A program made the translations under genes and the position numbers. Of a stretch of DNA of 14,220 bases, positions 1-6,756 are shown piece by piece. Under the pieces are notes generated by a model. The model was not told the origin of the DNA. It was given only the letters and a program-made list of their open reading frames with translations, and did not search any database. The stretch is from SHNJ01 sp964458615 (GTDB lineage: Bacteria; Pseudomonadota; Alphaproteobacteria; SHNJ01). The stretch spans positions 1 to 14,220 of the forward strand of contig CAYWJR010000040.1 in the NCBI GenBank assembly GCA_964458615.1, in the 5' to 3' direction. How positions within the stretch are numbered: the stretch's first letter is position 1; every line of letters starts with the position of its first letter.

Positions 1-2
1 AG

Positions 3-1253
3 AAAAATAACCGTAATTGCGCATTTGGAGAGGTTTATGTTTGGAACGATGCCAAGCAAATGTGGGAATGCGCGCTGCCTGCCGCAGAAGACGCACAAGC
101 AATGCCGGCTGGTTGCCCTACCGGCAAGGCATTGGTGCAACGAAACAAGAAAATTAAATGCGAAGACATAGCGCCAATCATCGGCGAAGAAGAAGAAGAT
201 ACTTTGGATTTGCCTGCCGCCTCGCAAAACGCTGAAGTGACGGATAATAATACCAAGGTTGTGGAAACCAAGGCTAGTGAACAATTGGCTCCGCCCGTGG
301 CCAGCAACGATGTTGTATTACCGTCGGCGGCAGGCGGCAATACACGAAATAATTCTCTATCAGAACAATTGGGATCCAATGGACCTGTCGCAGCCGGCGG
401 CGGCGCAACCGCAAATAAAGATGCCAGCATTGCTGCGCAACCTGCTGCGTCGATCGACCAAGAAATAAATTCGGCCACCGCGCAAAAAACGGCGGGATCC
501 GCCAACAAACGCAACACACGCAAAATTATTCAGCGCACGCCCGCACCAGGCGAGAACATAAGTGCCGCCATCGAAGACGAATATTTTGACGAAGATGAGG
601 ATCTGGCTCGCCACACCGGATCTGCGCAGCGCCAAATAGGCGGAAATTTGATGAAAAGTTCTTCGGGCGGCAACTATGCCGAAGAAGAATCTTCCCTTGA
701 GATGGAAATAAAAAAGAGAAAAAGAAATTATAAACTGAAAAGCTGCAATCCTTGGATGTATTTGCCAAGATCAGTCGGCGTTGTTAATCAGTGCGTAAAA
801 ATAAATTCGTTCGGAGATTTTTTCGGCACAACGTCGCAAATGACATCATGGCCTGCGGCAAAAAGCTTTTTACAAGGCGCATTTATGTTTTGCCCCACCG
901 ACGGACAAGGCAACCGCATACCTTGCCGCGCCATCAGTTTCGACAAGGACTTTCCCGTACTAAATTCGCCAAATCATGGATCGAATCAAGACGGATTTAT
1001 ATGCGCAAGAATGTTCAACCCACTGCCGCCGCCATGGCCGCAATTCGAATCGTTCATATACAGCGAGCAATTGGTTAACGGCGCTAAATGCCGAATCGAC
1101 CAGATGCCGTTTTTCGATCAAACGCAAAACCCTGCAGCGGTCATGTGCATGGGATTGGCGGACGTGATTAGCGGATACCGGCACAACGGCTATTGCGGTT
1201 GCGGGTGGCAATTGATTTGGAATCCGACTTACGCCAGATTTGTGTGTTCGTGA
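3..1253 (+). CDS. Cysteine-rich, probably secreted protein (3' part, 5' end outside window)
   Basis: The frame is open back to the left edge, so the first in-frame ATG (position 60) is probably internal; 416 residues are visible. Three parts can be seen. An N-terminal piece contains several cysteines (CAFGEVYVWND, WECALP, GCPTG, KCED). A long low-complexity middle rich in Ala, Asn, Glu and Gln is probably disordered. It ends in a short acidic run (EDEYFDEDED), followed by a basic patch (KKRKRN). The C-terminal domain (roughly the last 165 residues) is rich in aromatic residues and holds ten cysteines up to the terminal FVCS. Many evenly scattered cysteines suggest disulfides, hence export, but the signal peptide would lie outside the window. 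I do not recognise the family. It is convergent with infA, whose stop codon abuts this one. Function unknown. Confidence 0.8.
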   Translation, partial: KNNRNCAFGEVYVWNDAKQMWECALPAAEDAQAMPAGCPTGKALVQRNKKIKCEDIAPIIGEEEEDTLDLPAASQNAEVTDNNTKVVETKASEQLAPPVASNDVVLPSAAGGNTRNNSLSEQLGSNGPVAAGGGATANKDASIAAQPAASIDQEINSATAQKTAGSANKRNTRKIIQRTPAPGENISAAIEDEYFDEDEDLARHTGSAQRQIGGNLMKSSSGGNYAEEESSLEMEIKKRKRNYKLKSCNPWMYLPRSVGVVNQCVKINSFGDFFGTTSQMTSWPAAKSFLQGAFMFCPTDGQGNRIPCRAISFDKDFPVLNSPNHGSNQDGFICARMFNPLPPPWPQFESFIYSEQLVNGAKCRIDQMPFFDQTQNPAAVMCMGLADVISGYRHNGYCGCGWQLIWNPTYARFVCS

Positions 1254-1499
1254 TTATTGCACGGCTGGCGCAGCAGCGCCTGGCTTGTGACGGAAAGTGA
1301 TCCGCCCCTTGGTCAAATCATATGGCGTCATTTCGATCGTCACGCGGTCTTCTAGTAAAACGCGGATTCTATTTTTACGCATTTTACCCGACGCGTGCGC
1401 CAGTATGTCGTGGCCATTATCCAGCTTTACGCGATACATCGCATTGGGCAGGATTTCGGTAACTGTGCCTTGAAACTCGATTGGCTCTTCTTTTGCCAT
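1254..1499 (-). CDS. infA: Translation initiation factor IF-1
   Basis: IF-1 binds the A site of the 30S subunit during initiation. The 81-residue product begins MAKEEPIEFQGTVTEILPN and keeps the S1-like OB fold throughout, with the typical segments YRVKLDNGHDILAHASGKMRKNRIRV and DRVTIEMTPYDLTKGRITFR. The family is usually about 72 residues; here a short Pro/Ala tail (HKPGAAAPAVQ) replaces the usual basic end. The start is supported by a GAGGA ribosome binding site just upstream on the minus strand. It is the last gene of the murA cluster, 63 bp after the phosphatase gene. In many alphaproteobacteria maf and rng follow infA; here the block stops and a convergent gene begins directly. Confidence 0.97.
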   Translation of the reverse strand: MAKEEPIEFQGTVTEILPNAMYRVKLDNGHDILAHASGKMRKNRIRVLLEDRVTIEMTPYDLTKGRITFRHKPGAAAPAVQ

Positions 1500-1532
1500 T
1501 ATTTCCTCTTGTTCTAAACCAGCGCAAAATAA

Positions 1533-1559
1533 GAAAAAAAGCCGCTAATGGCAAGCGCT
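1533..1559 (-). terminator. Weak hairpin plus T-run between phosphatase gene and infA
   Basis: On the minus strand AGCGCT (1559-1554) can pair with AGCGGCT (1546-1540) with one bulged G, followed by seven T. The stem is short, so this may be a partial terminator that lets some transcription through into infA, or chance. Confidence 0.3.
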
Positions 1560-1562
1560 ATA

Positions 1563-2009
1563 TTAGTATTTTGGCAGGGCATAAGCGAAACGGGATTTAA
1601 TGCGGCCCTGCAAATCGTCCCGGCAAGCCCTGAAAGACGTCATTATTTGCTGCCTTGTGCCTTCCCCTTGGCTTGGGTCGTCTATAAACCAGAACTCCAA
1701 CAAGGGCTTTTTTCCGGTCAATTCGGATATTTTGGAACGTGCCGCACCGGCCGCTTCTTGGGACAAGGCAATAACCAGATCAAAGTCGCAAATATCGACA
1801 TCGTCGAATGTTTTAGGAAAATGGGGGATTAGATTCAACCCGACTTCTTCGCAAACGCCGAACGCAAACGGATTCAGTTCATCTTTTTCGATACCGCAAG
1901 CATCGACGATCAGATTGCCTTCTAATTTCTGCCGGACTATCGCCGCCGCCATAGGAGAGCGAATCGAATTCTTATTGCAAGCGAACAATACGGATTTTGG
2001 CTGGCTCAT
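1563..2009 (-). CDS. Low-molecular-weight protein-tyrosine phosphatase / arsenate-reductase-like protein
   Basis: The 148-residue product has the LMW-PTP P-loop at its N-terminus: SVLFACNKNSIRSPMA, with nucleophile C11 and R17 in the CX5R arrangement. A late Asp-Pro (FIDDPSQGEG, residues 108-116) is the expected general-acid loop. The family dephosphorylates phosphotyrosine or reduces arsenate; the substrate cannot be told from sequence. I chose the ATG at 2009 because the family starts a few residues before the P-loop. An in-frame ATG at 2054 would add 15 residues without family support, and neither start has a clear ribosome binding site. The gene lies between UPF0262 and infA, its customary place in alphaproteobacteria, which suggests a housekeeping rather than an arsenic-resistance role. 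Confidence 0.88.
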   Translation of the reverse strand: MSQPKSVLFACNKNSIRSPMAAAIVRQKLEGNLIVDACGIEKDELNPFAFGVCEEVGLNLIPHFPKTFDDVDICDFDLVIALSQEAAGAARSKISELTGKKPLLEFWFIDDPSQGEGTRQQIMTSFRACRDDLQGRIKSRFAYALPKY

Positions 2010-2083
2010 AACGATTAAACAATGCCCTGAAAAACTTTCAATAGCAGTAGGCATAATACTATTTTATAATTTTGCAAGCGCAA

Positions 2084-2599
2084 TTAATGCGATCTGTGGA
2101 TAGCCGCCAGCAAGGCAAACAGCCTTCTTGCCGTTTCGTGGTCCATGACGATTTGCGGGGCAAAACGATCCATTAGAACGTCGGCCGCTTCGTTGTGCAG
2201 TGCACGCCTGCCCATGTCGATTGTTTCCAACTGCGCCAAACCGCCTTGGCGCAAGCATTCCGAGTAACTGTTACATACTTTTAAATAATCGGACAATATT
2301 TTGTCAAATTGCGCGCCCGATATATCTTTTCCTGCCAATTGGCCGCCCATCGAGTCGCATATTAAAAGGCTTAAATGCATCAAGTTATAGCTGATCCGCA
2401 GAGAACAGCCTGCCAATATTTTATGGTGGCTTCCGGGTATTTGTATGTCATGCCGCGCCAGTATGTCGCCCTTTAGAACGGTTACTTCATCCGCAATATG
2501 GGATGATTGCAAATCCTTTACCGATGTCGCATGGAACACGATCACATCCGATAATTGGATTGTACAATTTTGATCTGTTTGCCTTTTGGGATTGTTCAT
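2084..2599 (-). CDS. UPF0262 family protein
   Basis: The 171-residue product matches the alphaproteobacterial UPF0262 family in its C-terminal half. Visible family segments are LETIDMGRRALHNEAADVL (residues 124-142) and HETARRLFALLAAIHR (154-169). The family is uncharacterised. The N-terminal 20 residues look variable. The start ATG overlaps the stop of the DUF2948 gene in an ATGA (2596-2599), so translation is probably coupled to it. In many alphaproteobacteria hisD separates these two genes; it is absent here. No signal peptide or membrane segment is seen, so a cytoplasmic protein is expected. Confidence 0.9.
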   Translation of the reverse strand: MNNPKRQTDQNCTIQLSDVIVFHATSVKDLQSSHIADEVTVLKGDILARHDIQIPGSHHKILAGCSLRISYNLMHLSLLICDSMGGQLAGKDISGAQFDKILSDYLKVCNSYSECLRQGGLAQLETIDMGRRALHNEAADVLMDRFAPQIVMDHETARRLFALLAAIHRSH

Positions 2600-3063
2600 T
2601 CAGCGATTTCATGATCCGGCACAAACCGTGTAGGCCACGGGTCGGCCATATCTTGCAGTACGCAGTCTAATTCTTGTACTTCGATTTTTATCACCGCATC
2701 TTTGGCAAAAAATAAGGATACGACGTTTTGATTCAGTCCAACGGTCAATAGCGATAAAACTAAATCTTTGTTTTCTCTGTCTATATTTTTATACTGAACC
2801 GATTTAACATTTCCAAAAACCAAAGCTGTGTGAACGCGCTCGGATGTCTTTTCTTGATTTGCGGTGCAAGATTTTTCCCAACAAAATCTGCTGGCGATCA
2901 AAATAAATTGTTGCCCTATTCCTTGCGGGCTAAAATCGATCAACGCGACATCAACAATTGGAACCAAAGCATCTTGCAACAAGGGCGCGATCGCGATTAC
3001 GTCTTCTGCATCCTCAATGCGCAGTTTTAATAATTTATTCGGCGAATCGGCTGCGCCAATCAT
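2596..3063 (-). CDS. DUF2948 family protein
   Basis: The 155-residue product matches DUF2948 in order and spacing: LKLRIEDAEDV near the start, LLQDALVPIVD, SRFCWEK (about residues 58-64), SVQYKNIDRENKDLVLSLL, and the end pattern EVQELDCVLQDMADPWPTR. The family is a conserved alphaproteobacterial protein of unknown function, found next to murA. Its start overlaps the murA stop (ATGA, 3060-3063) and its stop overlaps the UPF0262 start in the same way, so the three are likely made from one message with coupled translation. It appears soluble. Confidence 0.9.
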   Translation of the reverse strand: MIGAADSPNKLLKLRIEDAEDVIAIAPLLQDALVPIVDVALIDFSPQGIGQQFILIASRFCWEKSCTANQEKTSERVHTALVFGNVKSVQYKNIDRENKDLVLSLLTVGLNQNVVSLFFAKDAVIKIEVQELDCVLQDMADPWPTRFVPDHEIAE

Positions 3064-4346
3064 GCCCGAATCCGTTCAATATTCGCGCCGCATGCGGACA
3101 ATTTTTCTTCAATGTGTTCATACCCGCGATCCAAGTGATAAATACGGCTGATCGTCGTTTCACCAGACGCAGCAAGCCCTGCAAGAACCAAAGATACAGA
3201 AGCACGCAAATCGGTCGCCATCACCGGCGCACCTTTTAGTTTTGAAACACCGTGCACAACAGCGGTCGATCCATCCACTTCTATTTTTGCACCCATGCGC
3301 ATCAATTCAGGGACATGCATAAAACGATTTTCAAAAATTGTTTCGGTTATTTTCGATTTACCGCCCGCGATAGTCATCAATGTCATCACTTGCGCCTGCA
3401 AATCGGTTGGAAATCCGGGGAATGGCGCGGTTTCGATATCCACTGAATTGATTTTATCGTTACCTTTGATAACAATACTGGTGTCATTTTCTGTGATGGT
3501 TGCACCAGCAGATTTCAATATATCCAGCAAAGATCTTAGATCGTTCGGTTTAATGTTTTCTAAAATCAATTCCCCACCGCAAATCACCGCAGCGACTGCG
3601 TATGTACCCGCCTCTATCCGATCCGGACAAATTGCATGCTCCGATGCATGTAAATTATCAACACCATTTATAACTAACGTGCTGCTGTTTGCCCCGGAAA
3701 TCTTTGCTCCCATGCTATTCAAACAATTCACCAAATCGGTTATTTCAGGCTCCTGCGCGGCATTATGAATCACCGTCGTTCCGCGCGCCAAAGTTGCCGC
3801 CATAACCGCGTTTTCTGTGGCACCAACGGAAATAAACGGAAAATGAATTTCTGCGCCTTTTAAGCCGTCTTTGGCATGGGCATGAATATAGCCGTTCTGC
3901 AATTCTATATTTGCGCCTAAATCCTGCATTGCTTTGATGTGCAAGTCAACTGGGCGTGTGCCAATGGCACAGCCGCCCGGCAACGAAACCATTGCCTGCC
4001 CATGTCTGGCCAATAATGGTCCCAATACCAAAATGCTGGCGCGCATTTTGCGTACTAATTCATAATCGGCTTTTGTGGATGTTAGATTGCCGGCATCCAG
4101 CGTCAACACCTTTCCCAGATGGCCTTGGTTTTGCGTGGACCTGCCATCTATGCCGATCTTTACGCCCAAAGACGCCAGCAATGTCGCCATTGTCGTGACA
4201 TCGGCCAAATGCGGTACATTAGTCAAGGTTAAAGGCTCTTTAGCCAAAAGACACGCAGTCATCAAAGGAAGAGCGGCGTTTTTCGCACCGCTGATTTTTA
4301 CGCGTCCGGCCAGTTTATTGCCGCCAATAATTTTTATTTTATCCAT
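3060..4346 (-). CDS. murA: UDP-N-acetylglucosamine 1-carboxyvinyltransferase
   Basis: MurA transfers enolpyruvyl from phosphoenolpyruvate to UDP-GlcNAc, the first committed step of peptidoglycan synthesis in the cytoplasm. The 428-residue product is full length. Seen directly: the N-terminal SGAKNAALP (residues 19-27, with the substrate-binding Lys22-Asn23), the catalytic loop LPGGCAIGTRPVDLH with Cys126 (the fosfomycin-target cysteine of the family), and the late FPGFPTDLQAQ motif with the conserved Asp. The presence of Cys rather than Asp predicts fosfomycin sensitivity at the enzyme level. The gene begins 8 bp after the dcd stop and overlaps DUF2948 by 4 bp. The ribosome binding site is weak (TTAGAAAT). 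Confidence 0.98.
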   Translation of the reverse strand: MDKIKIIGGNKLAGRVKISGAKNAALPLMTACLLAKEPLTLTNVPHLADVTTMATLLASLGVKIGIDGRSTQNQGHLGKVLTLDAGNLTSTKADYELVRKMRASILVLGPLLARHGQAMVSLPGGCAIGTRPVDLHIKAMQDLGANIELQNGYIHAHAKDGLKGAEIHFPFISVGATENAVMAATLARGTTVIHNAAQEPEITDLVNCLNSMGAKISGANSSTLVINGVDNLHASEHAICPDRIEAGTYAVAAVICGGELILENIKPNDLRSLLDILKSAGATITENDTSIVIKGNDKINSVDIETAPFPGFPTDLQAQVMTLMTIAGGKSKITETIFENRFMHVPELMRMGAKIEVDGSTAVVHGVSKLKGAPVMATDLRASVSLVLAGLAASGETTISRIYHLDRGYEHIEEKLSACGANIERIRA

Positions 4347-4354
4347 TTTTATTT

Positions 4355-4909
4355 CTAAAGTTTCGGCAGAGTGACGCCTTTTTGTTTCATGTATTTCCCT
4401 GCGCGATCTTTGTAAGATGTTTCACAAGGCCGGTCACCTTGAAAAAACAAAAACTGGCATATGCCTTCGTTCGCATATATTTTTGCTGGCAACGGGGTGG
4501 TATTGGAAATCTCGATTGTGACATGCCCTTCCCATTCCGGCTCTAATGGTGTCACATTGACAATGATTCCACACCGCGCATACGTGCTTTTTCCAAGACA
4601 GACGACCAAAACGTCCCGTGGAATCCGAAAATATTCAATGGTTCTGCCCAAGGCAAAAGAATTTGGCGGGATGATGCAAACATCGGTGTTTTTGTCGACA
4701 AAACTGGAGGGGGAAAAATTTTTGGGATCGACTATCGCGGACTCCAGATTGGTAAAAATTTTAAATTCCGGAGCGACTCTAGCGTCATAACCATAAGAGG
4801 AAAGGCCGTACGAGATCATACCTTCGCGTTTTTGCGCTTCCACAAACGGTTCGATCATTTGCTGTTTGGTGGCAAGTTCGCGAATGCTGACATCTGATAA
4901 AATCGCCAT
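4355..4909 (-). CDS. dcd: dCTP deaminase
   Basis: Dcd deaminates dCTP to dUTP, which feeds dUMP and then dTMP synthesis. The 184-residue product has the trimeric dUTPase-like core: DPKNFSP (residues 61-67), GKSTYAR (106-112, with Ser108 and Arg112 at the positions of the E. coli active-site Ser111 and Arg115), VTPLEPEWEGHVTIEISN (119-136) with Glu133 as the catalytic glutamate, and EGICQFLFF (148-156). The length is usual for the proteobacterial enzyme. A GAGG ribosome binding site six bases before the ATG supports the start. The gene is 8 bp upstream of murA and 42 bp downstream of the EF-hand membrane protein, all on the same strand. Confidence 0.97.
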   Translation of the reverse strand: MAILSDVSIRELATKQQMIEPFVEAQKREGMISYGLSSYGYDARVAPEFKIFTNLESAIVDPKNFSPSSFVDKNTDVCIIPPNSFALGRTIEYFRIPRDVLVVCLGKSTYARCGIIVNVTPLEPEWEGHVTIEISNTTPLPAKIYANEGICQFLFFQGDRPCETSYKDRAGKYMKQKGVTLPKL

Positions 4910-4951
4910 TGAAACCTCTAAGGTAAATCACCTTATGGCTTATATATGGCG

Positions 4952-5242
4952 CTAGTCAGCAGGGCAAGGGTTTTTAGTCGATTTTGTTCGTGGGTTACAA
5001 AGCCGCTGAATGGCAACCCACCAGAACATAAACGAGAAAACGCCAGACACCCAGCCGCCATAATTTCGATTGGAAAATTCAAGAAAATTGATAAGAGGCC
5101 CCATGTCCAAAGACAGGCAAATTTTGATAAAGAAATCACCCGGATAAAAATAAAGCCAGTGAATCCAAAGGCAGATATCGTCGGGAGCGATCATGCCATC
5201 GGCGTTCATATCCGCGGTAAAAGACCAAAGCCTTGATTCCAT
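4952..5242 (-). CDS. Small membrane protein with one EF-hand loop
   Basis: The 96-residue product opens with a canonical 12-residue calcium-loop pattern, DMNADGMIAPDD (residues 11-22; Asp11, Asn13, Asp15, Gly16, Ile18, Asp22). Two strongly hydrophobic, aromatic stretches follow: about residues 23-45 (LWIHWLYFYPGDFFIK) and 61-80 (YGGWVSGVFSFMFWW), probably membrane segments. I recall similar short EF-hand plus YPGD-type proteins in other proteobacteria, but cannot name a family. The start is supported by a GGTGAG ribosome binding site. It sits upstream of dcd, so it may share the operon. The compact pattern argues that it is real and not a shadow of the plus-strand frame over the same bases. 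Function unknown; calcium binding is inference. Confidence 0.75.
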   Translation of the reverse strand: MESRLWSFTADMNADGMIAPDDICLWIHWLYFYPGDFFIKICLSLDMGPLINFLEFSNRNYGGWVSGVFSFMFWWVAIQRLCNPRTKSTKNPCPAD

Positions 5243-5322
5243 AGCTCACCCAACAGGCGCTTTATGTCTTGGAATTATTTCTTTGCGCCATTCTATTATG
5301 ATAGCAAACAAGGAATAATAGT

Positions 5323-5336
5323 TTGATAATTATCAA
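5323..5336. promoter_or_regulatory. Perfect 14-bp palindrome TTGATAATTATCAA
   Basis: A perfect inverted repeat in the AT-rich gap between the 42-aa and 96-aa minus-strand genes. Its GATAAT/ATTATC halves resemble a half-length Fur-type box, and a related imperfect palindrome lies at 9347-9367. It could be a repressor site for the downstream minus-strand genes. No binding partner can be assigned. Confidence 0.3.
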
Positions 5337-5342
5337 TAAAGT

Positions 5343-5471
5343 TTAAGATAATTTCTTTTCAGCGTCTGTTTTGAGCGCGCGCTGCTTTAGCTGCTGTTTA
5401 CGCTTTTGAACATTCCGCTTTAGGGCTTGTTCAAGTTTATGTTTAATTTGCTTTTTTTGCTTGGCCTTCAT
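5343..5471 (-). CDS. Small basic protein, 42 aa
   Basis: A short ORF begins MKAKQKKQIKHKLEQALKRN and ends TDAEKKLS. It is almost entirely charged or polar, with Lys, Arg and Gln spaced as in one long amphipathic helix (EQALKRNVQKRKQQLKQRAL), and has no hydrophobic core. A GAAGG ribosome binding site lies seven bases before the ATG. I recall short proteins of this type, containing a 'LRxNLxRRKxQ'-like helix, near murA in other alphaproteobacteria, so I judge it real; that recollection is unchecked. Strong positive charge suggests nucleic-acid or ribosome contact, which is inference. It is the first gene of the minus-strand block. Confidence 0.65.
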   Translation of the reverse strand: MKAKQKKQIKHKLEQALKRNVQKRKQQLKQRALKTDAEKKLS

Positions 5472-5514
5472 CGGACTGCCTTCTTTATTAGCTGTTATTG
5501 CTTATTATTTGATC

Positions 5515-5543
5515 TTGATAAATTGATCAAGCCATGGCATCTT
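5515..5543 (+). promoter_or_regulatory. Possible promoter for tRNA-Thr
   Basis: TTGATA (5515-5520), a 17-base spacer, and CATCTT (5538-5543) place a start about 13 bases before the tRNA. The -35 is good and the -10 poor, so this is tentative. Confidence 0.3.
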
Positions 5544-5562
5544 GCGCCAGCTTTTTTTAAAG

Positions 5563-5637
5563 GCTGCCGTAGCTCAGTGGTAGAGCACCATCTTGGTAAG
5601 GTGGGGGTCGGTGGTTCAATCCCACTCGGCAGCACCA
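5563..5637 (+). tRNA. tRNA-Thr (anticodon GGT), CCA encoded
   Basis: A full cloverleaf can be folded. The acceptor arm is GCTGCCG with CGGCAGC and the D arm GCTC with GAGC. The anticodon arm is CCATC-TTGGTAA-GGTGG (anticodon GGT at loop positions 3-5, reading ACC/ACU). The variable loop is GGGTC and the T arm is GGTGG-TTCAATC-CCACT. The discriminator is A and CCA is encoded. The acceptor arm is perfectly paired. No second tRNA is adjacent, so it appears to be a single-gene unit. Confidence 0.97.
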
Positions 5638-5879
5638 TTAATCAAGCACTTAGCCATTCAAGACTGATTCACAGCAAATTTATGGCTCCATCTTCAAACC
5701 GCGCCCCAAAGCTCGCTTTTTCCAAGCCAATAGTAATGATGTTTTTTTACCCGAAATTCCAGCTGAAGTGCCACGCCAGCAATCTAGAATATTGATAATA
5801 AAAGATTTATTGCATTGCACGGTTATTTTTATAGTGTTGGTTAATTTTTATTTGCATTTACCAAACGGTATTATACATT

Positions 5880-6018
5880 ATGAATAACAAAAAAAACCAA
5901 CCGGCGCGTTGAACAGAGAGCTTGCAAAGTCTACGATTATTGAATCTTACCGCTTTGCGTATTTCCTCCAAATGGAAAAATTAAAACCCAGTCTGAAAAG
6001 ACTGGGTTTTCGTTTTTT
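5880..6018 (+). ncRNA. Candidate small RNA with CCTCC hairpin and strong terminator
   Basis: The 345 bases between the tRNA and the terminator at 5983 hold no convincing gene. A promoter-like TTGCAT (5852-5857) and TACATT (5874-5879), 16 bases apart, precede a stretch that can fold. It contains GCAAAG/CTTTGC, then TTTCC-TCCAAAT-GGAAA (5962-5978), which carries an anti-Shine-Dalgarno CCTCC, then the perfect terminator hairpin. Alphaproteobacterial small RNAs with CCUCC hairpins are known, which makes a regulatory RNA of about 130 nt plausible. A 10-codon ORF at 5880 (MNNKKNQPAR) is the only peptide. The terminator might instead serve only the opposite strand, so confidence is limited. Confidence 0.35.
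5983..6016. terminator. Strong bidirectional Rho-independent terminator
   Basis: A perfect 12-bp stem, AAAACCCAGTCT (5983-5994) with AGACTGGGTTTT (5999-6010), closed by a GAAA tetraloop. The plus strand continues CGTTTTTT. The minus strand continues TTTTAATTTTT. It can therefore end both a plus-strand transcript after the tRNA and the minus-strand phage fragment, whose last stop codon is at 6032. Confidence 0.88.
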
Positions 6019-6031
6019 GTCCGATTGCATC

Positions 6032-6154
6032 TTAATACATTTCATAACAAGCGCGTATTTGATCTCTTAAAACCGAATAATCCGCAATCATATCCAACAA
6101 AATATCGTCCGCAGACAATGATGCCATCGATTCAACAGCCTGCTGAAGTTCCAT
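6032..6154 (-). CDS. Small acidic protein, 40 aa, downstream of the broken terminase
   Basis: The ORF begins MELQQAVESMASLSADDILL and ends RACYEMY; it is acidic and helix-like (DILLDMIADYSVLRDQIRACY). It overlaps the out-of-frame tail of the terminase fragment and ends 16 bp before the terminator hairpin. Codon choice and amino-acid mix look protein-like, whereas the terminase frame over the same bases becomes odd (GWNFSRLLNRWHHCLRTIFCWI). Either it is a genuine small phage gene or the remnant of a longer one left after a deletion. No good ribosome binding site is visible. Not recognised. Confidence 0.4.
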   Translation of the reverse strand: MELQQAVESMASLSADDILLDMIADYSVLRDQIRACYEMY

Positions 6155-6609
6155 CCGGCAGACGCCGAGCGAAGACAGGCTTTCAATTTATGATATGCCG
6201 ATCCGTCCGGCCAATTGCCCAATTCATCCCAACCAATCCATGTATAAGAATGACCCTGATATTTATCGGCATCCCCCGCATTTTCAAGCGCGCGGATTTT
6301 CAACGTCGCGCCAGAAGAAAAACGCCAAGTTTTGGTCTGACTGTGATACTCCGCACCCTTGCAACAGGCAGTATATATTTCACGGCTGCGCGCGATCAAT
6401 TCTTCGCATTCCGGATATGTTTTCCGGAATATGATGCCGCGCCAAGCGGAACCGTTGGTAAAATTGGCATCGGCCATAAAATCCGCCAGCAAGAAATCGG
6501 TTTTACCGCCACCGCGCGCGCCGCCGAATAACAGCTCTTCTGCGATCAAACCTGCGTCTATTGCCGCCGCCTGGGGGCCGATTTGGGGGCGCCATAAGTG
6601 TGAATTCAT
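6088..6609 (-). pseudogene. Phage terminase large subunit, truncated after the ATPase motifs
   Basis: Terminase large subunits are the ATP-driven motors that pack DNA into phage heads and cut it with a C-terminal nuclease. Counting from the ATG at 6609, the fragment shows the conserved N-terminus WRPQIGPQ, Walker A GGARGGGKT (residues 29-37), RGIIFRKTYPECEELIARS (57-75), SSGATLKIRALEN (98-110), DADKYQGHSYTWIGWDELGNWP with the Walker B region (113-134), and LKACLRSA (142-149). Family members then continue with an ANPGG-type motif and a nuclease domain to about 450-500 residues. Here the match ends abruptly near residue 150 and an unrelated tail runs to the stop. A TTG at 6630 could add 7 residues. 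This is a 3'-deleted gene, not a working motor. Confidence 0.87.
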
Positions 6610-6716
6610 TGATTTTATTGAGTTATCCAAAACGTATTATCATTTACAGTTTCGTAAGGCTTTTACCGTTAAAATGGTAAATATAGGGGCAGTACAAGAA
6701 TCAAAAATATCAATAT

Positions 6717-6756
6717 TTGACATAATATTGCTTGGTATTAGCCAAAAAACGATAAC
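6717..6756 (+). promoter_or_regulatory. Possible promoter region of the 105-aa exported protein
   Basis: A consensus TTGACA (6717-6722) and a TTGCTT (6728-6733) with GATAAC (6751-6756, 17-base spacer) lie upstream of the gene. CTTGGT (6731-6736) and ACCAAG (6755-6760) form an inverted repeat around the latter. At 6658-6680 a second inverted repeat (TTTACC/GGTAAA) is seen. The exact promoter is uncertain. Confidence 0.3.

Noticed and set aside
4946..5236. A plus-strand frame of 96 codons opposite the EF-hand protein
   Set aside because: The minus-strand frame has an EF-hand loop, membrane segments and a ribosome binding site; the plus-strand product is a basic jumble typical of an antisense shadow.
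5563..5637. tRNA-Thr as an attachment site for the phage-like block
   Set aside because: No copy of the tRNA 3' end is visible in 9291-9504 or elsewhere to the right, and there is no integrase gene in the window.
5427..5795. A plus-strand open frame of 122 codons
   Set aside because: It runs through the tRNA-Thr gene, and its product shows no protein-like features.
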